Assembly (NCBI RefSeq): GCF_014193515.1 | Contig: NZ_BLXX01000020.1 | Span: 1 to 53,702 of the forward strand | Direction of reading: 5' to 3' | Source of the DNA: Geomonas silvestris | GTDB taxonomy: Bacteria; Desulfobacterota; Desulfuromonadia; Geobacterales; Geobacteraceae | DNA: 53,702 nt | Part shown: positions 47,531 to 53,702 of the stretch, piece after piece | Numbering within the stretch: position 1 is the first letter of the stretch | How the letters are laid out: each line of letters starts with the position of its first letter | Program-made: the position numbers and the translations under genes | Notes under the pieces: model-generated | Told to the model about the DNA's origin: nothing | What the model saw: only the letters and a program-made list of their open reading frames with translations | The model's database searches: none

Positions 47531-49078
47531 TTAGGCGACGCAGCGCAGCACGACCACTGTGATGTCGTCGGGCTGGGGATCCGGCATTCCGGTCAGCCCC
47601 ACCAGCCGGTCCACCATCTCCTGGGCGCTGTGCAGGCCGGCGAGGTTACGGGCGAGGATCTTGTTGGTGAGTTCCAGCAGGGGATTTGCATCGATGAGGC
47701 CGTCGCTGAAGAGCACCAGGACGTCCCCTTTTGCGAACTGGACCGTCCCCTCCTGGTACACCTGCCCGCTCTGGACCCCCACCGGCAACCCCCGCGGCGA
47801 GAGCGTCTCGACGCTTCCGTCGGCACGGCGCACGAAGACGTAGCCGTGACCGCAATCGACGAAGGTGAGGGTACGGCGCGCGGCGTCCAGCTGGCCGTGG
47901 AACAGGGTCACGAAACTTTCCGAGTTCTCAAGGTCGGGGAGCAGCGAGTTCTCGGCCAGGTGCAGCGCCTGCCCCGGGCTGTTGTACAGGGTCACCGCGT
48001 GCAGCGCGGCGCGGGCGGTGGCCATCAGCATGGCGGCGGCCATCCCCTTCCCCATGACATCGCCCAGGGCGATGTTGAACAGCGTGGAGGAGACCTCCTG
48101 CCAGTCGTAAAAATCCCCACCAACCTGTTTGGCCGGCAGGCAGCGGGCCACCAGTTCGAATCCCGGGATGCTCGGATAACTGCGCGGCAGCAGCTTGGCC
48201 TGGATCTCGGCCGCGTAGTGCAGCTCGAGCTGCAGCTGGTAGTGCCGCATCTCGCTCTCCCTCAAGGCCGCCGCCGCTTTCTTGCGTTCGCTGATGTCCC
48301 GGCAGATCCCGATGTTGCCGGTCGGGACCCCGAAGCGGTCCAGGCGCTTCAGGGCGTAGATCTCGCCGTCGAAGATCTCCCCGTTTTTGCGCTTGAACTT
48401 CACCTCCATGAGTCTTCCTTCCACGGAACCGGCGACGTCGAACACGTCGCGCCCCAGGCTCTCGAACTCCTGCTCGTCGGCGTAGAGTATACCGGCGCTG
48501 CGGTCCACAACCTCCTCGACCTCATAGCCAAAGGTCTCCCGCAGGGCAGGCTGGTTCACGTGCAGGATCCTGCGCCCCTGGTCGGCCACCACGATCACGT
48601 CCCGGATGCTGCTGAACAGGTTGCGGTAATCCTCGGCGCGCTTCTCGATCTCCGCGTAGGCACGCTCCAGGGCCTGCTCGGTCCTGCGCTGCTTGGCGTG
48701 CTCCTTGGCCTCGGTCAGGGCGCGCTGCACCGCCGGCGCCAGGCGCGACAGGCGGCTCTTCAGCACGTAGTCGGTGGCACCGCTTTTCAGCGACTCGATC
48801 GCCGCCTCCTCCCCCAGTTTCCCCGACACGAAGACAAAGGGGAGGTCCGGGTGCAGGGCCCGCACCAGGCCGAGCGCGCTCATGCCATCGAAACTGGGGA
48901 GGGCGAAGTCCGCCAGAATGAGGTCGATCCCGCCGCGCTCGATCGCCACCTGGAACTCTTCGCGCCGGGACACCACCTGAACTTCGCACTCGATCCCCTC
49001 GGAAACCAGCGTCATCTGCACCAGTTCGGCGTCCATGGGATCGTCTTCCAGATGAAGAATGCGCAGGCTCCTGCTCAT
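47531..49078 (-). CDS. REC-PAS-SpoIIE phosphatase (PP2C)
   Basis: This 515-aa protein couples a receiver domain (D57, K107 region) via a coiled coil (about 125-165) and a PAS domain (about 160-265) to a SpoIIE-type Ser/Thr phosphatase domain (about 285-515) with GGDFYDW, LGDVMGKGMAAAM and FVDCGH. Such RsbU-like proteins dephosphorylate an anti-sigma-factor antagonist when the receiver is phosphorylated. No RsbV/RsbW partner is seen. The ATG at 49078 overlaps the upstream receiver's stop by four bases, so the pair is co-translated. Confidence 0.9.
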   Translation of the reverse strand: MSRSLRILHLEDDPMDAELVQMTLVSEGIECEVQVVSRREEFQVAIERGGIDLILADFALPSFDGMSALGLVRALHPDLPFVFVSGKLGEEAAIESLKSGATDYVLKSRLSRLAPAVQRALTEAKEHAKQRRTEQALERAYAEIEKRAEDYRNLFSSIRDVIVVADQGRRILHVNQPALRETFGYEVEEVVDRSAGILYADEQEFESLGRDVFDVAGSVEGRLMEVKFKRKNGEIFDGEIYALKRLDRFGVPTGNIGICRDISERKKAAAALRESEMRHYQLQLELHYAAEIQAKLLPRSYPSIPGFELVARCLPAKQVGGDFYDWQEVSSTLFNIALGDVMGKGMAAAMLMATARAALHAVTLYNSPGQALHLAENSLLPDLENSESFVTLFHGQLDAARRTLTFVDCGHGYVFVRRADGSVETLSPRGLPVGVQSGQVYQEGTVQFAKGDVLVLFSDGLIDANPLLELTNKILARNLAGLHSAQEMVDRLVGLTGMPDPQPDDITVVVLRCVA

Positions 49079-49527
49079 TGCGCGGCACCCTTACCGGTCG
49101 GCGGCGGCTCGTTCACGATGGCCCAGAAGGCACCGACCTCCCGCACGGCGTTGATGAACTCCGAGAAGTTGACCGGTTTAACTACGTAGGCGTTGACGCC
49201 GAGCCGGTAGCTCTCCACCAGGTCGCTCTCCTCCCGGGATGAGGTCAGCACCACCACCGGGAGGTACTTCAGCTTGTCGTCGGACTTGATGATGCGCAGC
49301 ACCTCAAGGCCGTCCACCTTGGGCAGTTTGAGATCCAACAGGATGACCGCGAGGTTCCCATCCTCCCGCGCGGCATAGGCTCCGCGCTGGAACAGGTAAT
49401 CGAGAGCCTCGGCACCGTCGGTCACCCGGTCGACCTCGTTGGCCAGGTTGTGCTCGGAAAGCGCCTCCAGGGTCAGTTCAGCATCGTTGGCATTATCCTC
49501 CACCAGCAGAATCCGTTTCAGTTTCAT
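49075..49527 (-). CDS. single-domain response regulator
   Basis: This 150-aa receiver has LLVEDNANDAELTLEAL, the phospho-Asp D65 (VILLDLKLPK), TSS..E at about 92 and KPVNF. The GNLA insertion before the phospho-Asp strand is typical of Rcp1-type receivers that partner phytochrome-like kinases. The ATG at 49527 follows GAGGAG with eight-base spacing. It precedes and overlaps the REC-PAS-SpoIIE gene. No kinase is nearby, so the input is unknown. Confidence 0.9.
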   Translation of the reverse strand: MKLKRILLVEDNANDAELTLEALSEHNLANEVDRVTDGAEALDYLFQRGAYAAREDGNLAVILLDLKLPKVDGLEVLRIIKSDDKLKYLPVVVLTSSREESDLVESYRLGVNAYVVKPVNFSEFINAVREVGAFWAIVNEPPPTGKGAAQ

Positions 49528-50031
49528 GGTGCGATCTCCTCTTGCCATGGGAGCCAGAACAGGCGGGGTGTTCCCTCCCCAAATACCGATGGGGCCCAGG
49601 CTCCGGGCTGCGTACCCCGGGATGATCGGTAAAACTCAGGCGACCGAAGTCGGACCCCGTGAAATCCCTGAACAGCGCCCAAACCAGGGAAGCCTGTTTA
49701 GCGAGGGCAGGGTCCGTAACGACACGATCGAAGTCTGCAGGGCGATGCGCCACCCTGCCCTGCCGTCGGTCAGGGGCCTTCGGCGAGTTCCCCGGATGGC
49801 GGGTATGCGTCTGGCGCGTCCTGAGCCCTCCCCTTTGCCGTACCCTTGCAGTTTATCATACCTGCGAAACGCTTTGACAGAAGCAGCAGAGGCACTCGGA
49901 GAGTATGCCACTGTCAGCAGAGCCGGCAACAGGCAGAAATGGCAGACGCTCAAGTCAGGGATGCACGTTATGAGAAAACGCAAAGATCATCTGAAGGTGA
50001 GACATCGATACCGGAGAGAGCGAAGTACTGT
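49528..50031. other. gene-free 504-bp gap
   Basis: No protein-coding frame is convincing on either strand. It holds a 10-bp inverted repeat (AGGGCAGGGT at 49704-49713, ACCCTGCCCT at 49752-49761) with a 38-nt loop and several GC-rich palindromic patches (GGGGCCCAGGC near 49593, CCCGGG near 49617). It could contain the promoter or leader of the receiver-phosphatase pair. Confidence 0.5.
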
Positions 50032-50334
50032 TTAGGGGGAGTTGGCGTTAAGCGGGATTGGTGGCCCAGTGTGCGGCGGTTTCTCCAGGTGCTCTTTGGG
50101 GACAAAGGCAACCCGGTCACCGCTTCTGATGCAGTGGTCCAGGCGAAAGCCCTGATGGTTCACCAGCACTGCCTCGATTCTTTCCAGGGGCAGTCCGAGA
50201 TCGCGTGCCAGTACGCTGGCCGCAAATCCGCAGGGTGGGATGGCTACTTCGACCGTGGCGGCGAGACCGCGCTGCATCCTGAGCAGGCGTAAATCGCCCA
50301 GCATCTGAACCGTGGCAGTTCCTTTGGCAAGCAT
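50032..50334 (-). CDS. ubiquitin-like (MoaD/Mut7-C type) small protein
   Basis: From the ATG at 50334 (AGGAG seven bases upstream) this is a 100-aa protein. A beta-grasp fold can be read: AATVEVAIPPCGFAASVLARDLGLPLERIEAVLVNHQGF then LDHCIRSGDRVAFVPKEHL. It resembles the Mut7-C ubiquitin-like/ThiS-MoaD family, but there is no C-terminal GG for thiocarboxylation; the tail is Pro-rich. It is a single gene, orientation opposite to the cytochrome gene. Confidence 0.6.
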   Translation of the reverse strand: MLAKGTATVQMLGDLRLLRMQRGLAATVEVAIPPCGFAASVLARDLGLPLERIEAVLVNHQGFRLDHCIRSGDRVAFVPKEHLEKPPHTGPPIPLNANSP

Positions 50335-50438
50335 AGGCAGCTCCTGTGCTGACAGGGGATAACACAATTAAAGCACACCCAATGATATTTCACACTTTAT
50401 ATTTGTCAAATTCAGTTTTAAGGTATCGGTTCAAAGAG

Positions 50439-50467
50439 AAGACATCCGGCGAAATCTCTGGTATAGA
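50439..50467 (+). promoter_or_regulatory. putative promoter for the cytochrome gene
   Basis: AAGACA (50439-50444), 17 bp, TATAGA (50462-50467), about 38 bases before the ATG at 50506. Confidence 0.45.
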
Positions 50468-50505
50468 TAACGGGATCAGCTACCAAAGCATGCTAAGGAG
50501 TCGCA

Positions 50506-50841
50506 ATGAGAAGAAGCGTAGCGTTAACCGTCGCAGTGACATTCCTCACCCTCAGCTCCGCCTGGGCTCTGTGGGAGGCCCCGGCAAAGACGAGCGGTTC
50601 CAAACTCGGAGCCGTAACCGGTGGCGAGTTCAAACAGGCACACGAGGTGATCAACAAGAAGTGTGTTACCTGCCACACGGAGGACCGCATCAGCGCGGCC
50701 TTCCTGTCGGGCAAGAACATGGCGAAAATCCAGCAGGAAATGGAGAAGAAGGGCGCCAAGCTTGATCCCAAGGAGCGCGAGGTCCTGGGCATTTTCTGGA
50801 AGCAGACCCCGCTGAAACCGGCCAAGAAGCCTGTCCAGTAG
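50506..50841 (+). CDS. monoheme c-type cytochrome
   Basis: This 111-aa periplasmic protein has a signal peptide (1-21, SSAWA/LWE), one heme site CVTCH (53-57) and downstream helices with Met candidates for the distal ligand (NMAKIQQEM). A Lys-rich C-terminus follows. It likely carries electrons in the periplasm; small cytochromes like it are typical of metal-reducing bacteria. AAGGAG lies six bases before the ATG. It converges on the OB-fold membrane gene with five bases between stops. Confidence 0.9.
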   Translation: MRRSVALTVAVTFLTLSSAWALWEAPAKTSGSKLGAVTGGEFKQAHEVINKKCVTCHTEDRISAAFLSGKNMAKIQQEMEKKGAKLDPKEREVLGIFWKQTPLKPAKKPVQ

Positions 50842-50846
50842 GAGCC

Positions 50847-51371
50847 TCAATGCACGGGCCTCCGTTCGGCCAGGCAGCGCCAACCCTTGAGGCTTTTCAG
50901 GATCACCCACAGGTAGGTCAGCAGTACCAACGTAGGACCCGTGCGGTTGTAAAAGGTAAGCGGCACCGCTGCCAGGAACAGGGGCAAGGTTTTCCAGAAC
51001 AACCTGATCTGGTAGGTGTAGTGGCTCTCCAGCCACTCCTCGGTGCCGCTGTTCCGATAGCTGTAGGCAGCGATCGCTCCCATGACCATGGTGATCCCGT
51101 AGAGAAAGGCCGTAGCATAGCAGCCGTAGACCAGGGCAGGAAGCCTGGTCTCCACACGATCCAGCGTGCGTTTCAGCCGGGCGCGATGGGCCGTGAAAGC
51201 CGCTACCCGGAGCTGCTCGACGGCACCGCCACTCACGCTGAACCTGATGGTATCCCCGACTGCCGGCTCGCCCCCCTTCCGCCAGACAGCGGTGGTGAGC
51301 CGGTAACATTTCCCATCGCTCCCCCTAACGACCCCTTCTCCGGCTGAAAGCCCGACGATGATCCCTTTCAT
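50847..51371 (-). CDS. OB-fold N-terminus fused to a four-helix-type membrane protein
   Basis: From the ATG at 51371 (GGGAGG upstream) this is a 174-aa protein. Residues 1-50 resemble a cold-shock-like OB fold (KGIIVGLSAGEGVVRGSDGK, GDTIRFSV). Residues 80-170 hold three hydrophobic helices and the segment ESHYTYQIRLFWKTL, which matches COG3671/DUF4870-type membrane proteins. The fusion is uncommon as far as I know. Nucleic-acid binding by the first part is not shown, because the typical aromatic RNP motifs are weak. Confidence 0.65.
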   Translation of the reverse strand: MKGIIVGLSAGEGVVRGSDGKCYRLTTAVWRKGGEPAVGDTIRFSVSGGAVEQLRVAAFTAHRARLKRTLDRVETRLPALVYGCYATAFLYGITMVMGAIAAYSYRNSGTEEWLESHYTYQIRLFWKTLPLFLAAVPLTFYNRTGPTLVLLTYLWVILKSLKGWRCLAERRPVH

Positions 51372-51436
51372 GCCGCCTCCCGCAGAGAACTCGGTGTCTT
51401 GGCAGACTCGCTTTCCGTACGGCAACCCGCCACGGG

Positions 51437-52375
51437 TCAGCGCGCTCCCTGCATCTTCCCCAGCTCATCAGATAATGCCAGCGTGACATCTAACGGTACT
51501 CCCCTCTTCTCCTCGATCACCCGCACCACCTTTCCAAAGTCGACCCGTGTCAGCAGCCTCTTCCGGGCCAACAGCCGCAAGGCATCGCCGACGGAGATCG
51601 TCCCTGCCACCGGCGGGTGCGCCTCCAGCAGGATCCGGTTCCCGATCCGGCAGGCCTTTACCGGCTCGTCGATGATACGGACCGTTGTCCCCGGCGCAAC
51701 CAGCCTGAACAGCGTGACGATGTCTTCAGGGTACAGCCGCAAACAGCCGTGACTGGTTCTCCTGCCGATCCCATAGGGGCGGTTGGTGCCGTGGATCAGC
51801 AGGTCATTTCGAGACAGGCGCAAGGCGTGGCTCCCGAGGGGGTTCTCAGGGCCCGGAGGCACAACTGCACTCCCGTAACGATTCTCAGCGCGGATGGATG
51901 CCGGCACGTGCCATACCGGATGAACGATCTTCTCGATCACGGTGTAGTCACCGGCAGGGGTGGTGCGCCCCTGTTCGCCGATACCCAGCGGAAAGGTTCG
52001 AACCCGTGCGTTTGTAGAGCGGGGAAAGAAATACAGACGAAACTCGGGGATGTTGATGACGATGGCAGGCCTGCCCTGTACAAGTGGAAGAATAAACGAC
52101 GTTGGGAGCGTGACGCTGGTGCCGTTACCTGGGACCCATGGATCGATCCCGGGGTTTGCCGCGACCAGACTGTTAAAGCCGAGGTCGAACCTCCTGGCTA
52201 TTTCCACCAGAGACTCGCCTCCTTTTACCCGATACCTTTGCAGGCTGCCGATCTGGACGGTCCGGCTCCCTGGGGCATTTGCTGCGGCACGAATCTCTGC
52301 ACCACCCGGACACAGCAAAAGGGCGACGGCGGTCAGGACGGCCAAAAGTGAAAGGCGTCTCGCGAAAAGGGGCAT
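51437..52375 (-). CDS. LysM L,D-transpeptidase (YkuD/ErfK type)
   Basis: This 312-aa exported enzyme cross-links peptidoglycan or attaches lipoproteins. A signal peptide (1-31) is followed by a LysM glycan-binding domain (about 45-92, YRVKGGESLVEIARRF) and the YkuD domain (about 100-235) with HGTN and the catalytic SHGCLRL. A C-terminal region (235-312) is like ErfK/YbiS. No clear ribosome site precedes the ATG at 52375. It follows the Lpp-like gene on the same strand, a fitting neighbour for an enzyme of the Lpp-peptidoglycan linkage type. Confidence 0.93.
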   Translation of the reverse strand: MPLFARRLSLLAVLTAVALLLCPGGAEIRAAANAPGSRTVQIGSLQRYRVKGGESLVEIARRFDLGFNSLVAANPGIDPWVPGNGTSVTLPTSFILPLVQGRPAIVINIPEFRLYFFPRSTNARVRTFPLGIGEQGRTTPAGDYTVIEKIVHPVWHVPASIRAENRYGSAVVPPGPENPLGSHALRLSRNDLLIHGTNRPYGIGRRTSHGCLRLYPEDIVTLFRLVAPGTTVRIIDEPVKACRIGNRILLEAHPPVAGTISVGDALRLLARKRLLTRVDFGKVVRVIEEKRGVPLDVTLALSDELGKMQGAR

Positions 52376-52412
52376 GGGGTAATCTGCGCAAGCTGGTCAG
52401 CGCTGCCTGTGC

Positions 52413-52820
52413 CTACTTGCGCTGGCCCAGTTCGAAGGCCTTGGTGGCGCGTTTGGCTGCAGCCTCCGTGGCGGCGGCCGAAGCCGCGGCTCCCCTCGCT
52501 GCGGCGTCTGCTCTGTCGGCACTTTCTGCTGCCCGACGGGCCTGGTCGGCGCTCCCGGTGAGCAAGACGCGATCGGCCGGGCTCAAGTCCAGGATTTTAG
52601 GAAGGGTTGTGACCTGGCTTTGCAGTGCGTTCAACTGCGCTTCCAGCCGGTTAGCGCGGGCCTCTGCAGCGGCGGTCCGGGCATCGAGATTCTTTTCCCT
52701 GTTTTCCAGAATGTCGATGCGGCAGGATACCGGATCAAGCTGCTGGCTGACATAGCTCTTTGTGGCACATCCCGACAGACCGACGGCCAAAAATATCGCT
52801 GCTAGCATGGTAGTTTTCAT
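52413..52820 (-). CDS. Lpp-like alanine-zipper lipoprotein
   Basis: From the ATG at 52820 (GAGGTGA upstream) this is a 135-aa lipoprotein with lipobox LSGC (C18), a coiled-coil region (about 30-75) and a C-terminal alanine-rich zipper (AARGAAASAAATEAAAKRAT) ending in GQRK. The Lys at the end could be the attachment point to peptidoglycan, as in Braun's lipoprotein. It is 37 bases upstream of the L,D-transpeptidase gene and likely co-transcribed with it. Confidence 0.8.
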   Translation of the reverse strand: MKTTMLAAIFLAVGLSGCATKSYVSQQLDPVSCRIDILENREKNLDARTAAAEARANRLEAQLNALQSQVTTLPKILDLSPADRVLLTGSADQARRAAESADRADAAARGAAASAAATEAAAKRATKAFELGQRK

Positions 52821-52901
52821 TTCATCACCTCGTTCCCCGCGTGGTTTCACTTTAATGGAATTAAAACCACCCAATAGTACCAATCCACCCTCCCCTTTGC
52901 A

Positions 52902-53590
52902 ATCCCGTCAATAATCGGCGACTTCCCTTTCCCATGGACACGAACGCTGCTGAGATCTGGGCACACCCCCAACTCTTCCAGGTGAAACCAAACACTTTGG
53001 CAAAAGTGGCAGGCGCTCCCCCGGAAAGCTTCGCAGAGAATGGGCAACATTTCGGCTCGCACGGCCTATGACTGGGAACAGCATAAAAACGATAGTTTCT
53101 CCTGGTGGATCCGGCTCATGAAGAGCATGCTCGGCTCATGACGTCGTGAGGGTGGATCACTTCCGCGGCTGGGTTGCCTGCTGGGAGGTCCCGGCGGAAG
53201 ACCAGAACGCACTGAAGGGTGCCTGGAGAGAGATGCCTTTCTACGACTACATGAACCGTCTTATTAAACACCTGCCGAGCCTGCCGATTTTTGCCGAAAA
53301 CCTAGGCCTCATTACCCCGATGTCAGAGAGGCTATGGGGAAGTGCCACATTCCGGGTATAAAGATGCTGCTCTTTGGGTTCGCTAAGGAGATGCGCGATA
53401 ACGAGTTTCTGCTGCACAACCATGTAGAGAATAGTGTCGTCTATACCGGCACTCACGACACCAACACCATCGTCGGTTGGTTTCAAAGAGAGGACAATCA
53501 AGACGACAAGGAATTGCTCTTTAGGTACCTGGGCCGAAACGTTACCGAGGAGGTGAATTGGATGGAAAACGTGAAAAGCCCCACCGTGTG
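52902..53590 (+). pseudogene. broken second malQ (4-alpha-glucanotransferase) fragment
   Basis: Pieces of an amylomaltase can be read in three frames: IIGDFPF, then MDTNAAEIWAHPQLFQV, then after stop codons VRVDHFRGWVACWEVP, AENLGLITP, and in another frame GIKMLLFGFAKEM, HNHVENSVVYTGTHDTNTIVGWF. At least three frameshifts or stops separate them, and both ends are missing. The copy is clearly divergent from the intact malQ at 1.9-3.4 kb and AT-richer near 53380-53570, so it looks acquired rather than a recent duplicate. It runs into the rRNA terminator at its 3' end. Confidence 0.82.
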
Positions 53591-53606
53591 TACGGTGGGG
53601 CTTTTC
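53573..53606 (-). terminator. terminator of the rRNA operon
   Basis: GAAAAGCCCCACCGT (53573-53587) and ACGGTGGGGCTTTTC (53592-53606) form a perfect 15-bp stem around GTGT, just past the 5S 3' end. On the minus strand it is followed by ACGTTTTCC. Confidence 0.85.
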
Positions 53607-53613
53607 AATTAAA

Positions 53614-53702
53614 TTCCCTGCGGCGACCTACTCTCCCACACAGTTACCCGTGCAGTACCATCGGCCCAGAGAGGCTTAACTTCTGTGTTCGGGATGGGAA
53701 CA
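53614..53702 (-). rRNA. rrf: 5S ribosomal RNA, 3' part
   Basis: The reverse strand reads CCGAACACAGAAGTTAAGCC, GGGCCGATGGTACTGC and GGGAGAGTAGGTCGCCGC, the conserved 5S loops and 3' stem. The 5' end lies beyond the right edge, so a minus-strand rRNA operon continues outside the window. The 3' end is placed near 53614 from the closing GGCGCAGGGAA stem and is approximate. Confidence 0.95.

Overview
The window is a high-GC, densely packed stretch of a Gram-negative chromosome. It has the flavour of Geobacter, Geomonas or Citrifermentans (Desulfuromonadota). Pointers are lipoprotein signals, a small periplasmic c-type cytochrome, PilZ and HD signalling proteins, an NtrC-type sigma-54 regulator, the pgpH-ybeY-dgkA/PAP2-corC-lnt-prfB block, a mutL-miaA-hfq operon, a BCAM0308-type zinc-ribbon protein, and a minus-strand 5S rRNA at the right edge. 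The genus is an inference; nothing here proves it. Most ORFs antisense to the genes called below are high-GC shadows and are left out.

Layout. 1-506 holds no convincing gene. 507-13.5 kb is almost all minus strand: O-acetylhomoserine sulfhydrylase, malQ, ftsH, an orphan Cas6-like RAMP protein, a Tim44-domain protein with HD and PilZ genes, a class II aldolase, a DUF4139-like exported protein, a lipoprotein FKBP and a DUF1015 protein. 13.7-21.9 kb is envelope and translation housekeeping on the minus strand: SPOR-NlpC lipoprotein, prfB with a programmed frameshift, lnt, corC-like, dgkA-PAP2 fusion, ybeY, pgpH. Enolase diverges from pgpH. 23.5-30.6 kb is mixed: a Cys-rich small protein, an RluA-type pseudouridine synthase abutting pcm, a sigma-54 response regulator, an ISL3 transposase remnant with a gene-free scar, a BCAM0308 protein, DUF3820 and a multi-S1 protein.

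30.8-34.9 kb carries an RNA-repair pair (rtcB and archease) with a DUF2784 membrane protein, an HTH/Zn-ribbon regulator and a three-BON protein. 35.1-37.8 kb is a complete polar amino-acid ABC importer on a strong sigma-70 promoter with an operator-like dyad; its permease carries an extra exported TPR-like domain. 38-41 kb has a BioD-like P-loop protein and a PDZ/radical-SAM/DUF512 protein, the latter preceded by a GC-rich leader able to form two mutually exclusive helices. 41.1-44.2 kb is mutL-miaA-hfq, divergent from a D,D-carboxypeptidase, yjbQ and a LigB-like DNA ligase with a signal peptide. 47.5-52.8 kb has a REC-PAS-SpoIIE phosphatase with a partner receiver, a ubiquitin-like small protein, a cytochrome c, an OB-fold/membrane fusion, an L,D-transpeptidase and an Lpp-like lipoprotein. 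The right end holds a multiply broken, foreign-looking malQ fragment, an rRNA terminator and the 3' part of 5S rRNA.

No CRISPR array, prophage or complete mobile element is visible. The least ordinary signals are the switch-like leader at 40.8-40.9 kb, the orphan Cas6, the TPR-permease fusion, the OB-fold/membrane fusion, the exported LigB, and three promoters placed so close to their start codons that the mRNAs look leaderless.
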